Both the position numbers and the translations under genes were made by a program. Shown piece after piece: positions 25,306 through 35,255 of a stretch of 55,115 bases of DNA. Under the pieces are notes generated by a model. It did no database searches. It was not told the DNA's origin and worked only from the letters and a program-made list of their open reading frames with translations. Source of the DNA: Oscillospiraceae bacterium (GTDB lineage Bacteria > Bacillota > Clostridia > TANB77 > CAG-508). The stretch covers positions 1-55,115 of the forward strand of contig WRFS01000010.1 of NCBI GenBank assembly GCA_009778695.1, written 5' to 3'. Numbering within the stretch: the stretch's first letter is position 1; each line of letters opens with the position of its first letter.

Positions 25306-26011
25306 ATGAATAATTTACCAAATCACATTGGAATAATAATGGATGGTAACAGAAGATGGGCAAAAAATAAGGGAATTGATTCAAAGCTTCGGACATAAAG
25401 AAGGTGCAAAAACATTAGAAAATATAGTAAGATATGCAAACAAAATCGGACTTAAATATTTAACAGTATATGCATTTTCAACAGAAAATTGGAAACGAAC
25501 GAAAGACGAAGTTGGAGCATTGATGGGACTTTTGGAATATTATTTAGAAGAATTCTTTAAAAGAGCTGATACTGAAAATATAAGAATACGATTTTTAGGT
25601 GATATAGAAATGTTAAATAAAAGCCTTTATAATAGGATAATTAAAGTATCAGAAAAGACAAAAAACAATACAGGAACTACATTTAATATAGCCTTTAACT
25701 ATGGTGGCAGACTGGAAATAGTACGAGCAGTTAAAAATATAGCAAGCAAGGTAGAAGCAGGCGAAATTAAGGTAAATGATATAACTGAGCAAATGATTTC
25801 AGATAACCTATATACGGCTGGTCAACCAGATCCAGACTTAATAATAAGAACAAGTGGAGAATTAAGATTAAGTGGATTTTTAACTTGGCAAAGTACATAT
25901 TCTGAATTTTATTTCCCAGATAAACATTGGCCAGATTTTAAGGAAGAAGATTTGGATATGGCAATAAAAATATATCAAAATAGGAATAGAAGATTTGGTG
26001 GCACAGGTTAA
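25306..26011 (+). CDS. uppS: isoprenyl transferase UppS (one frame break)
   Basis: Undecaprenyl diphosphate synthase, which makes the lipid carrier for peptidoglycan. Frame 1 from ATG 25306 (GGGAG upstream) reads [22 protein letters not shown], holding the catalytic MDGN. The frame must lose one base at about 25376-25391 to continue [19 protein letters not shown], then [12 protein letters not shown] and the C-terminal [22 protein letters not shown]. Corrected length is about 234 residues, near normal. All active-site blocks are present. As the enzyme is essential, a base insertion error in the assembly is more likely than a real null allele. Confidence 0.9.
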
Positions 26012-26039
26012 AATATTCTCGATAGAAAGGAATAAACAC

Positions 26040-26837
26040 ATGAAAAGAGTCATATCAGCATTACTAGGAATGCCCATAGTAATTGTAATAATGTTATTGA
26101 ACAATATTTATGTTGTCGACATAACATTTGCAATAGTTGCAGCACTTGCGTTACATGAATTCTTAATAGCATTTAAAGAAAAGTTCAAACCAATTGTTTG
26201 GATTGGATATTTTGCAGCAGCTTTTATAGCGGTAATGCCATTTATAGCCAAAGAACATATATTAACTTTTATGGGATTATTCTTATTCTTTATGATAATA
26301 TTACTATTTATTGAAATATTTAAAACTAACATGGAAATAAATATAGCGGATATATCAATTACATTTTTTGGGATATGCTATATAGTATTCTTTTTAATGT
26401 TTATGCCACTTATATATGAAAGAACTAATGGATATTATTTAATATGGTACGTTTTTGCAGCATCATGGGGTACAGATGTTTTTGCATATGAAATTGGGAA
26501 AAGGTTTGGAAAACATAAATTTAGTAAAATTAGTCCAAATAAATCAATTGAAGGATGTATAGCTGGAATAGTTGGAGCGGTAGTGTTAATGCTGTTAGTT
26601 ACAATTTTATTTAATACAGTATTTCATCTAGGTATATCATATTTATATGTAGCATTTATTGGTGTAATATTAAGCATAATTGGGCAAATGGGAGACTTTG
26701 CTGCATCTAGCGTTAAAAGATATACTGGAATAAAAGATTTTGGTAACCTAATACCAGGGCATGGTGGAATGCTTGATAGATTCGATAGTGTTATATTTAT
26801 AGCTCCAGTAGCATACTTTTTACTAATGTTTATATAA
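26040..26837 (+). CDS. cdsA: phosphatidate cytidylyltransferase (CDP-diglyceride synthase)
   Basis: A 265-residue polytopic membrane enzyme making CDP-diacylglycerol from phosphatidate and CTP. About seven to eight hydrophobic segments are present. The family signature is complete: IGQMGDFAASSVKRYTGIKD followed by FGNLIPGHGGMLDRFDSV. GAAAGGAA precedes ATG 26040. It follows uppS at 28 bases, the order usual in bacteria. The next gene in most relatives would be dxr; here it is replaced by a foldback element and then rseP. Confidence 0.95.
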   Translation: MKRVISALLGMPIVIVIMLLNNIYVVDITFAIVAALALHEFLIAFKEKFKPIVWIGYFAAAFIAVMPFIAKEHILTFMGLFLFFMIILLFIEIFKTNMEINIADISITFFGICYIVFFLMFMPLIYERTNGYYLIWYVFAASWGTDVFAYEIGKRFGKHKFSKISPNKSIEGCIAGIVGAVVLMLLVTILFNTVFHLGISYLYVAFIGVILSIIGQMGDFAASSVKRYTGIKDFGNLIPGHGGMLDRFDSVIFIAPVAYFLLMFI

Positions 26838-26869
26838 ATATATTTAATGAAATTAGAAAAAGACATCCG

Positions 26870-27055
26870 TTTCCAGAGTATAAGGTACTCTTTTATGAGT
26901 ACATACCTCCCGTGGTTTTAAGTATCTTTTTAAAAAATGCCCTCCGGGTCAAGGAGTAATCCGTATGCCTCAAAGGGCTGTCGGGCAATTTTTTAAAAAG
27001 ATACTTAAAACCACTAGCGGTACTTAACTTTGTACAGTACCTTATACTCTGGAAA
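26870..27055. repeat. foldback element A3 nested in an outer 20-bp inverted repeat
   Basis: Inner perfect arms are 26912-26937 and 26989-27014 (26 bp), around a core with GGTCAAGGAGTAATCCGTAT and CCTCAAAGGGCTGTCGGGC. A separate outer pair, 26870-26889 and 27036-27055, is also a perfect 20-bp inverted repeat (TTCCAGAGTATAAGG/CCTTATACTCTGGAA). It lies between cdsA and rseP. Confidence 0.88.
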
Positions 27056-27097
27056 CTAGTATATGCTAATTCCATTAAATATTAGTGGAGGATTAAA

Positions 27098-27820
27098 TTG
27101 ATAATTACGATTATAAAAATAGCATTTTTACTTGGTGTTTTAATAATTATACATGAATTTGCACATTATTTAGCAGCAAGGCTTTGTAAAGTTCATGTAT
27201 TAGAGTTTGCAATTGGATTTGGTAAAAAGATATATTCAAAAGAAAAAAATGGAACAAAATACACGTTAAGAATAATACCGCTGGGAGGTTTTGTTTCACT
27301 TAAAGGTGCAGATGAACCAAATGACGATGTTGATTCATATACAAGAGCTAGTATTTGGAAAAGAATTGTTATTTTATTAGCTGGTGGACTTTTAAACATA
27401 TTATTTGGATTAGTTGTATATTTTGTATTAATAATGATAATAAACAATTTTCAAACAGCAATATCTGCTTCAGGCGAATTCTTATTTACCTTATTTGATA
27501 GCTTAAGAATGTTGTTTACAGGACAAATTGGTATGGATCAATTTATGGGACCAATTGGAATTTCAGAACTTGTAGCACAAACAAAAGGATTTGCACAATT
27601 TGCTTATTTATTAGCAGTAGTTTCATTATCGCTTGGAGTAACAAACTTATTACCAATTCCGCCATTAGACGGAAGCAAAATACTTATACTATTAATAGAA
27701 GCAATAAGAAGAAAACCTATTAAACGAGAACTAGAATTAAAAATTCAAGCCTATGGCTTTATAATATTAATTGTGCTATCAATTTATATAGCATATAGGG
27801 ATGTACTGAGGATAATTTAG
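27098..27820 (+). CDS. rseP: site-2 protease, short RseP form without PDZ
   Basis: An intramembrane zinc metalloprotease of 240 residues. The catalytic HExxH is in VLIIIHEFAHYLAARL, with membrane segment 1 around it. FGKKIYSKEKNGTKYTLRIIPLGGFVSLKG and the LDG motif in NLLPIPPLDGSKIL follow. Typical RseP/RasP enzymes are 350-450 residues with one or two PDZ domains between the middle membrane segments; here that space has only a short loop (ASGEFLFTLFDS). Start TTG 27098 follows TGGAGGA. Substrates may differ from classic anti-sigma factors, as the PDZ domain controls access. Confidence 0.9.
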   Translation: MIITIIKIAFLLGVLIIIHEFAHYLAARLCKVHVLEFAIGFGKKIYSKEKNGTKYTLRIIPLGGFVSLKGADEPNDDVDSYTRASIWKRIVILLAGGLLNILFGLVVYFVLIMIINNFQTAISASGEFLFTLFDSLRMLFTGQIGMDQFMGPIGISELVAQTKGFAQFAYLLAVVSLSLGVTNLLPIPPLDGSKILILLIEAIRRKPIKRELELKIQAYGFIILIVLSIYIAYRDVLRII

Positions 27821-27877
27821 TAATATACTAACCTCTGGAAGCGGCTGGATTATTGGGTATAAGAAAGGAAAAGAATT

Positions 27878-28372
27878 ATGGAAAAAATCGAACCATTTTT
27901 AAAACTAAAACCTAAATTTAATTTATTGTACATGCTCTTAAGTAAACATATTGGAACAATCATCGTGTTAATATTTTTTGGTGCACTTATAATACCAAAT
28001 GGAGGAGCAACATACTTTTTTATGATAATTGTGATATATGCATTGTATGTTATAATTAGTTTATTAATCTCGAAATACAGAATTGAAAGAACAGCATATC
28101 TGTTTTTTGAAAAGCAATTGGTAATCTTAAAAAAATATGGAAATCGTCGTGAAGTAAAAATATTGTATAAAGATATAGATAATATGTATTTATCTAATCC
28201 AAAATATTTTAAATCATACTTTCAAACATATTTGCAAAAGTATTTCCATATGGGGGATATATTAATAAGATTAAAGAATAAAAATTTTCTTATTAACCAA
28301 GTTAAACTTGGGTCGTTAGTTAATATTGAGAAAGTAGTAGAAGATTTGGTACACATTATATATAATAAATGA
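27878..28372 (+). CDS. membrane protein with PH-like domain
   Basis: A 164-residue protein. Two adjacent hydrophobic segments lie at about 20-70 (MLLSKHIGTIIVLIFFGALI, then FFMIIVIYALYVIISLLI). A soluble C-terminal part has the look of a bacterial PH (YdbT-like) domain: YRIERTAYLFFEKQLVILKKYGNRREVKILYKDIDNMYL, DILIRLKNKNFLINQV. This is by pattern only. GAAAGGAAAAG precedes ATG 27878. It sits between rseP and polC and ends 13 bases before polC, so it is probably in the same transcript. Confidence 0.65.
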   Translation: MEKIEPFLKLKPKFNLLYMLLSKHIGTIIVLIFFGALIIPNGGATYFFMIIVIYALYVIISLLISKYRIERTAYLFFEKQLVILKKYGNRREVKILYKDIDNMYLSNPKYFKSYFQTYLQKYFHMGDILIRLKNKNFLINQVKLGSLVNIEKVVEDLVHIIYNK

Positions 28373-28385
28373 GCGAGGGTGAATA

Positions 28386-31300
28386 ATGGACAAGCAACTT
28401 AAAAGTGTTTTTAAAGATTATGTGGCAATAGGCAACATAGCCCATTGTACAGTGAAAGAAGTAAATTTATATAAAAAAAGTAACAAATTAGTTGTTCATT
28501 TGGTATCTCAAAATGCTGTAGATCCAAGTGAGTTAATTGATTTTGAAACATATTTAAGAAGAAAATTTAATAGTGATGTAGAGGTTAATGTTGATAACGT
28601 AGGAGCACATGATTGCACCCGAACCACGGCACAACGGAACACGGCACAACGGAACACGACATAAATTCGCACAAGGCACAATCATGCACCACAACCCGTA
28701 ACGCCCTAACGTCGGCAATATATGGAAAATCAAAATCGATTACAGGTGAAATTTCAAAAATAATAGACTTAAACGTAGAGTCTGGAACAGTTGTAATTGA
28801 AGGAGAGGTTATTAGTAAAGAAGCTCGAGATTTAAAAACAGGTAAAGTTTTAATTAGTATAAATGTTTTTGATGGGACAAGCACCATTACAAGCAAGATA
28901 TTTGCTAAAGACCAAGCAAGTTCTAAAGAGATTTTAGACAAAATAAATAAAGCAAGAGGCGTTAGAATATCAGGAGATGCACAATTTGACCCATTTTCTA
29001 AGGAACTTGGAATAATGTGCAAAGCAATTGCTGAAACAGCGGGAACCAATAAGGAAAAAAGGATTGATAATGCTGAAAATAAAAGAGTAGAATTGCATTT
29101 ACATACCCAAATGAGCCAAATGGACGGTATTAGTTCAGCAACAAATTTAATTAAAACAGCGGCAGATTGGGGAATGAAAGCAATTGCGATTACTGACCAT
29201 GGAGTTGCACAAGCGTTTCCAGAAGCTAATAAGGCAGCTAAAGATTTAGATATAAAGGTTATTTATGGGGTTGAAGCGTATATAGTTCCAGATAAAAGTT
29301 CTATTTTATTTGGGCATTCACAAAAAAGCTTAGATACAGAATATTGTGTACTTGATATTGAAACAACAGGGCTTTCATATAGAACAGAAAAAATTACAGA
29401 AATAGCAGCAGTAAAAATTAAAGATGGTAAAATAATAGATGAATTTACTTGTTTTGTAAATCCTGAAAGACCAATACCAACACGAATTACAGAAATAACA
29501 AACATTACAGACGATATGGTAAAAAATGCAGAAACAATAGAACAGATTATACCTAAATTTTTAGACTTTATAGGTGAAACAACTCTTGTTGCACATAATG
29601 CGAATTTCGATTTAGGATTTTTAAGATATAATGCAGAAAAGATAGGATTATCCATAAACAATACATATGTAGATACTGTAGCTTTAGCTAAAGGACTGTT
29701 TCCGAATTTCCCAAAATATAAATTAGGTGTTATAGCAGAAAATTTAAAAATACAAGTAGAAGTAGCACACAGAGCATTAGATGATGTTATGACTTTGATT
29801 AAGATTTTTAATATTATGCTTGAAAAGCTTAAAGAAAAAGAAGTTTTAAGAGTATCAGAAATAGAAGAGACATTAGATAAAAATATAGATTTTAAAAAAA
29901 TGGAAATGTATCATGCTGTAATAATAGCAAAAACGCAGGAAGGATTAAAAAATTTATATAAATTAATTTCATTTTCACATTTAAATTATTTTTATAAAAA
30001 ACCACGTATACCAAAGAGCTTATATATGAAGTATTCAGAGGGACTAATTATTAGCAGTGGATGTGATCGTGGTGAGTTGTATTCGGCGATTTTGCAAGGA
30101 AAAACAGATGAAGAAATTGAAGAAATTGCAAGGTTTTACGATTATTTAGAAATACAACCAATTGGGAATAATAAACATTTAATAAATAGCAATGTAGTTG
30201 CTGATGTTGAAGCATTAAAAAATATTAATAAAAAAATTATTGAAACTGGAGAAAGTCTAGATAAATTGGTAGTAGCAACAGGAGATGTACACTTTTTAAA
30301 TCCAGAAGATGAGATTTACAGAAGGATAATTCAGTTAGGACAAGGATACAAAGATGCAGATGAGCAAGCTCCGCTATACTTTCGTACAACAGAAGAAATG
30401 CTAGAAGAATTCTCATATTTGGGTGAAAAAAAGGCATATGAAGTTGTTGTAGAAAATACAAATAAAATAGCAGATTTATGTGAAAAAATAAGTCCAATTT
30501 CTAAAGAAAAATGTCCACCAGAAATACCAGGTTCTGAAATAGAGATTAGAAATATCTCAGAAGAAAAAGCAAAAGAACTATATGGAGATGTTTTACCGAC
30601 AATAGTAAAAGAAAGGGTGGAGAAGGAGCTAAAATCTATTATTGACAATGGTTTTGCAGTTATGTACATGATTGCACAAAAACTTGTACATAAATCAAAT
30701 GAAGATGGATACTTAGTTGGTTCAAGAGGTTCAGTAGGTTCTTCTTTTGTGGCTTATTTGCTAGGTGTAACAGAAATAAATTCATTGTTGCCACATTATA
30801 GATGTGATAATTGTAAGTACTCAGACTTTACTGATTATGGAATAAAATGCGGGGTGGACTTGCCAGATAAAAATTGCCCAGAATGTGGCACTTTGCTTAA
30901 AAAGGACGGTATAGATATTCCATTTGAAACTTTTCTAGGCTTTGATGGAGATAAAGAGCCAGATATCGACTTGAATTTTTCAGGAGAATATCAAGCAAAG
31001 GCACATAGATATGTTGATGAATTATTTAAAGATGGAAGCACATACAAAGCGGGAACAATAGGTACAATAGCCGATAAAACAGCATTTGGTTATGTAAAGA
31101 AATATTTTGAGGAGAAACACATACCAGTTACAAATGCAGAAATAGCTAGGTTATCGGCAGGATGTACTGGAATAAAAAGAACAACTGGGCAACATCCAGG
31201 AGGGATAATCGTTGTGCCTGCAGGAAGAGAAATATATGAATTTTGTCCTGTTCAGCATCCAGCAGATGATGCAAAATCAAATATTATTACAACCCACTTT

Positions 31301-32386
31301 GATTACCATTCTATCGATGCAAACTTATTAAAGTTAGACATATTAGGGCATGATGATCCTACAATGATAAAAATGCTTTATGATTTAACAGGCATTGACC
31401 CACAAAAAGTTTTATTGGATGAACCAAAAACAATGTCAATATTTTCTGGAACAGAAGCACTTGGGGTTACGCCAGAGCAAATTAATTCAAAGGTTGGAAC
31501 TTATGGTGTTCCTGAATTTGGTACGAAATTTGTTAGGGGTATGTTGGTAGACACCAAACCTAAAACATTTGACGAACTAATTAGAATTTCTGGGCTTTCA
31601 CATGGTACAGATGTATGGCTGGGTAATGCACAAACTTTAATATTAGACGGTACAGCCACATTAGACGAAGCAATATGTACCAGAGATGAAATTATGACAT
31701 ATTTGATTAAACAAGGGTTACCTACAAAATCAGCTTTCGTCATAATGGAGGCTGTACGTAAAGGTAAGGGATTAAAGCCAGAATGGGAAGAAGAAATGAA
31801 AGAGTATAATGTACCAAATTGGTATATTGATTCATGCAAAAAAATAAAGTACATGTTCCCTAAAGCACATGCAGCAGCATATGTAACAATGGCATATAGA
31901 ATTGCATGGTTTAAGGTGCATCAGCCAAAAGCATATTATACAGCATATTTCTCAATAAGGGCAGACGAATTTGATAGTGATGTTATGATTTATGGTAAAG
32001 AAAAAGTAAAAAACAAAATGCGAGAAATTGAAATGCAAGGAAATTTCGCTTCTGCAAAAGATAAGAATATGTATTCAATTTTAGAGGTAGTTTTGGAAAT
32101 GTATGAAAGAGGAATAAAATTTTTGCCAATGGATTTATATAAATCTCATTCTACAAAATTTATTATGGAGGAAGAAGGCATACGTCCGCCATTAAATAGC
32201 ATACCAGGATTGGGTGGCGTTGCAGCAGAAAAGATTCACACTTCTACCAAAGAAGGCAAATTTATGTCGATAGATGATTTAAAGGTGAAGTCTGGAATTG
32301 GGAAAAGCATTATTGAGATGTTGAATAGATTTGATTGTTTGAAAGGGTTGCCAGAAAGTAATCAATTGAGCCTGTTTACGATGTAA
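28386..32386 (+). CDS. polC: DNA polymerase III PolC-type alpha subunit (insert and frame break)
   Basis: The Gram-positive replicative polymerase with built-in proofreading. The N-terminal frame starts at ATG 28386; the rest is in another frame from about 28613. Domains in order: N-terminal domain, OB fold (IYGKSKSITGEISKI...), PHP (VELHLHTQMSQMDG), DEDDh exonuclease inserted in PHP (YCVLDIETTGL, HNANFDLGFL, HRALDDVMTL), then the polymerase core (GSRGSVGSSFVAYLLGVTEIN, EPDIDLNFSGEYQ). An insert of palindromic and tandem-repeat DNA at 28603-28700 separates the two frames; adding one base there gives about 1333 residues. An essential gene, so the break is probably an assembly error. Confidence 0.95.
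28603..28697. repeat. palindromic and tandem repeat insert inside polC
   Basis: The outer arms contain CATGATTG (left) and CAATCATG (right), with GCAC/GTGC neighbours. Between them GGCACAACGGAACAC occurs twice in tandem. Both reading frames are open through the insert. A related GGCACA/TGTGCC hairpin occurs in radA (51730-51747). Confidence 0.75.
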
Positions 32387-32407
32387 GGGAGGAATTTACA
32401 TAAAAAC

Positions 32408-32436
32408 TTGATTTTTTATGAAAGTTATTGTATAAT
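32408..32436 (+). promoter_or_regulatory. promoter of the 32484 gene
   Basis: TTGATT (32408-32413), 17-bp spacer, TATAAT (32431-32436). Confidence 0.75.
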
Positions 32437-32483
32437 AATGAAAATTGAGTTATTTTTTGTTAACCTTAATTAAGGAGAATGAT

Positions 32484-33083
32484 ATGAAAGAATTTTTTTT
32501 GGTTTTATGGTATGTCTTTCGGGAATTTGTAAGCAAAACATGGGATGCTGTTCGAAAATTTGTGAACTGTGAGAACTTTATTTTTTATGGAGCACTTATT
32601 TGGTTTATAATAGCAACATTTGTGGGAGGGCAATTTGCAGAAAGAGTCTACGCTAATAAAGATAAGAATATGGAATTAACTAAAGTAGCAGAGAGGGAGT
32701 TTTATAAAAATGTTGCTCCACAAATCGCATGGAATGGGGTAATCCGAGTCAAATGGCCAAATAATACTAACAACATTGTCACAAATATTCAAATTGAAGA
32801 TAAGAATAATATTATTTTTAATTTTAAATCTGGCAATGTTGTTGTTGGAAAAGTTTCAGGGATGGAAATAGTGTATAAAGAGCAGGGAAGTCTCTACAAC
32901 GAATCCCCATTTTTAAGATTTTTTGAATCGTACGTTGTGGTTGGTTTTGTAGTTTCTGGATTGTTTGGAGGAATACTCCTTTTGATGATTATTATAGCTA
33001 TAGAGTCTATTTATGAAAACATTATAAAAATGAGGGAGAACTATAGAAAAACAAAACGGCGATGGAAAGATAGCTTAAAATGA
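32484..33083 (+). CDS. membrane protein of unknown function (cassette-like)
   Basis: A 199-residue protein with two membrane segments: one near residues 30-50 (FIFYGALIWFIIATFVGG) and one near 150-180 (VVVGFVVSGLFGGILLLMIII), with an extracellular-type region of about 100 residues between them and a basic cytoplasmic tail. ATG 32484 has AAGGAG at 472-477 of the block; an in-frame upstream start at 32445 lies nearer the promoter but has no site. The gene is a complete transcription unit with a consensus promoter and a perfect 14-bp terminator. No family recognised. Confidence 0.7.
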   Translation: MKEFFLVLWYVFREFVSKTWDAVRKFVNCENFIFYGALIWFIIATFVGGQFAERVYANKDKNMELTKVAEREFYKNVAPQIAWNGVIRVKWPNNTNNIVTNIQIEDKNNIIFNFKSGNVVVGKVSGMEIVYKEQGSLYNESPFLRFFESYVVVGFVVSGLFGGILLLMIIIAIESIYENIIKMRENYRKTKRRWKDSLK

Positions 33084-33087
33084 AAGG

Positions 33088-33133
33088 GTGTGTGGTGGAA
33101 GTGAATTAACCTTCCACCACACACTTATTCTTT
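33088..33133 (+). terminator. terminator of the 32484 gene
   Basis: GTGTGTGGTGGAAG (33088-33101) pairs perfectly with CTTCCACCACACAC (33111-33124), followed by TTATTCTTT. Confidence 0.88.
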
Positions 33134-33249
33134 ACATAATTTATTTTCATATTCGACAAATTTTCCGAGATTTTTTGCAAAAATATCTTATATAATACAT
33201 TAGTCCTTCGCTTTAAGAGCAATCTTATGGACAGAAGGGAGGCATCTAC

Positions 33250-33339
33250 ATGAACATGGCAACATTAATCCTTGTTTTGATTGACCGACTTATAGAAGAA
33301 AAGCTAAAAAACAAGGAGAAAACGGAAAATAAAGACTAA
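33250..33339 (+). CDS. 29-residue peptide gene, unknown
   Basis: ATG 33250 follows GAAGGGAGGC at a good distance and opens a 29-residue frame: a short hydrophobic stretch (ATLILVLIDRL) and a highly charged tail (EEKLKNKEKTENKD). TATAAT lies at 33191-33196, and a terminator follows at once. The promoter-RBS-ORF-terminator layout is what makes a real gene likely; the ORF alone would not. It could be a small membrane-associated peptide or a type I toxin-like product; neither is shown. Confidence 0.5.
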   Translation: MNMATLILVLIDRLIEEKLKNKEKTENKD

Positions 33340-33353
33340 GTCAATCGTCTTGG

Positions 33354-33388
33354 ACAGAACTGAGCCCGCTACTTGGTTCTGTTTTTTT
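33354..33388 (+). terminator. terminator of the 29-residue gene
   Basis: ACAGAAC (33354-33360) pairs with GTTCTGT (33376-33382), followed by seven T. The 33340-33599 gap also has a 12-bp perfect hairpin (33402-33431) and a T-rich hairpin at 33483-33509. Confidence 0.8.
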
Positions 33389-33401
33389 AATATAAAAAAA
33401 T

Positions 33402-33431
33402 GAAACATAGATACCGCTATATCTATGTTTC
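33402..33431. repeat. 12-bp perfect hairpin
   Basis: GAAACATAGATA (33402-33413) and TATCTATGTTTC (33420-33431) flank a 6-base loop. Confidence 0.7.
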
Positions 33432-33482
33432 TGCATCATATGAACTGGCTACATTTATTTTCTATTGAAATTATAACATTTT

Positions 33483-33509
33483 AAAAACAATTTGTCAATT
33501 GTTTTTTTA
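33483..33509 (+). terminator. T-rich hairpin upstream of the DUF1294 gene
   Basis: AAAAACAATT pairs with AATTGTTTTT around TGTC, with the run of T continuing. It could be a second terminator for the upstream unit. Confidence 0.55.
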
Positions 33510-33545
33510 TATAAAAATCAATAGCAATAATATTATATGAAAATC

Positions 33546-33574
33546 TTGTAAAATTATTATAATTGTGGTATGCT
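33546..33574 (+). promoter_or_regulatory. probable promoter of the DUF1294 gene
   Basis: TTGTAA (33546-33551), 17-bp spacer, TATGCT (33569-33574). Confidence 0.55.
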
Positions 33575-33599
33575 ATACACATAAATTAAGGAGAAAATT

Positions 33600-33890
33600 G
33601 TGCAAGAATTATTGAAAAATAACGTAAACTATATAATACTATACTTATTATTAATAAATTTATTAGGTTTCTTAATTATGGCAATAGACAAATACAAAGC
33701 TGAAAAGCATCATTGGAGAATAAAAGAAAAAACAATTTTTACAATTACCCTACTTGGTGGCGGAATCGGTACGATTGCAGGAATGTATGCATTCAGACAT
33801 AAGACAAAAAAAGCCAACTTCACTATAGGATTACCCGTAATACTAATAGCAGAAATAGTTTTAGTGGGTTATTATATATTTATACATTAA
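33600..33890 (+). CDS. DUF1294 family membrane protein
   Basis: A 96-residue protein with three hydrophobic segments. It shows the DUF1294 pattern: an N-terminal membrane segment with NLLGFLIMAIDKYKAEKHHWRIKE, then TLLGGGIGTIAGMYAFRHKTKKANF, then a final membrane segment. Function of the family is unknown. GTG 33600 follows AAGGAGAAAATT. Single-gene unit with its own likely promoter. Confidence 0.85.
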   Translation: MQELLKNNVNYIILYLLLINLLGFLIMAIDKYKAEKHHWRIKEKTIFTITLLGGGIGTIAGMYAFRHKTKKANFTIGLPVILIAEIVLVGYYIFIH

Positions 33891-33895
33891 ATAAA

Positions 33896-34172
33896 ATATA
33901 TACCTACCACGGAAGCAATGCAGTCAACTTAAGACGTAACGTTACAGCTTGTGTCATTCTGAGCCTTGCTTCAAAGATTATCTTACGAAGAATCTTACTG
34001 TAAATAGTAGATTCTTCGTGAGCTAATCTCTGTAGAAAGTCTCAGAATGACATCTGTAAAACATTGATACTCTAAGAATATTCCTTAAGTTGACGACATT
34101 GCCACGGAAGCGGGATATTGTAGTTGATTTTTTATAGAAAATACATACCTACCACGGAAGCGGGCTATTGTA
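33896..34172. repeat. intergenic repeat cluster with element B2 and A-type half-arms
   Basis: This gap of about 306 bases before the femX-like gene is made of repeats. Element B2 (33951-34053) has TGTCATTCTGAG and CTCAGAATGACA arms. It is bracketed by GTCAACTTAAG (33923-33933) and CTTAAGTTGAC (34084-34094). CTACCACGGAAGC occurs at 33904 and 34149, with a shorter CCACGGAAGCGGG near 34101. The same words border element A1. Confidence 0.8.
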
Positions 34173-34196
34173 GTTAATTTATATATGGGAGGAAAT

Positions 34197-35249
34197 ATGA
34201 AATTAGTTAACGAAACAAACAAACAAAAATATATTGAATTCATTCAAACAAATAAAAAAGGACATTTCTTACAATCCCCAGAATGGGCAAAAGTCAAATC
34301 AGAATGGATAAATGAAACAATAATTGTAGAAGATGAAAATGGTAACATTAAAGGTAGCATGAGTGTACTTATAAGAAAAGTCCCAATTTTAAATAAAAGC
34401 ATTATGTATTCGCCTAGAGGCCCCGTATGCGACATACACGACAAACAAACATTTAAAGCCCTTGTTGATTCTGTGAAAGAATTGGCTAAAAAACATAAGG
34501 CATTTATTTTACGTTTAGACCCAGATATATCAAACACAGACGAAGAATTCAAACAAATTGCAAAAGAAATTGGATTCAAATTAAAAGAAAATGTAAAAGA
34601 TTTTAGTGAAGTTATTCAGCCAAGATATGTTTTTAGATTAAACGTGAAAGATAAAACTGAAGAAGAACTACTTAAATCTTTTCATGAAAAAACTAGGTAT
34701 AATATTCGTTTGGCTGGTAGAAAAGGAGTTACTATTAGAGATGGCGGAAAAGAAGATTTAAAAGACTTTTATAGAATTATGGTAGAAACAGGAAGTAGAG
34801 ATGACTTTTTAATTAGACCTTTAGAATATTTTGAAAAAATGTATGATTGTATGGGAAAAAACTATTTGCGTGTAATTATGGCAGATTATGAAGGACAACC
34901 CATATCTGGTGCAATAGCGATTTACTATGGGAATAAAGTATGGTATTTATATGGTGCAAGTTCAAATGAACATAGAAATGTTATGCCAAATTATTTAGTC
35001 CAATGGGAAATGATAAAATGGGCATTAGAAAAAAAGTGCGATATATATGATTTTAGGGGAGTATCTGGTCATGTTGATGAAAATCACCCACAATATGGAA
35101 TATATAAATTTAAAAAAGGATTTAATGGAGATTTTACAGAATTTGTAGGAGAACTATACATGGTATTTAGACCAATTACAAACTTTTTATTTAATACTCT
35201 TGGTACAATGTATCAAAATTTTCAGATAAAAAGGGCAAGAAAAAAATAA
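34197..35249 (+). CDS. FemX/FemAB-family aminoacyltransferase
   Basis: A 350-residue FemXAB-type GNAT-like enzyme that uses aminoacyl-tRNA to add residues to the peptidoglycan stem peptide, making the interpeptide bridge. Typical blocks: HFLQSPEWAKVKSEW near the N-terminus, YSPRGPVCD, FHEKTRYNIRLAGRKGVTIR in the middle, and IYDFRGVSGHVDENHPQYGIYKFKKGF near the C-terminus. It is shorter than staphylococcal FemA, lacking most of the coiled-coil arm, as in FemX-like clostridial forms. ATG 34197 follows GGGAGGAAAT. Which amino acid it adds is not visible. Confidence 0.9.
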   Translation: MKLVNETNKQKYIEFIQTNKKGHFLQSPEWAKVKSEWINETIIVEDENGNIKGSMSVLIRKVPILNKSIMYSPRGPVCDIHDKQTFKALVDSVKELAKKHKAFILRLDPDISNTDEEFKQIAKEIGFKLKENVKDFSEVIQPRYVFRLNVKDKTEEELLKSFHEKTRYNIRLAGRKGVTIRDGGKEDLKDFYRIMVETGSRDDFLIRPLEYFEKMYDCMGKNYLRVIMADYEGQPISGAIAIYYGNKVWYLYGASSNEHRNVMPNYLVQWEMIKWALEKKCDIYDFRGVSGHVDENHPQYGIYKFKKGFNGDFTEFVGELYMVFRPITNFLFNTLGTMYQNFQIKRARKK

Positions 35250-35255
35250 AAACCA

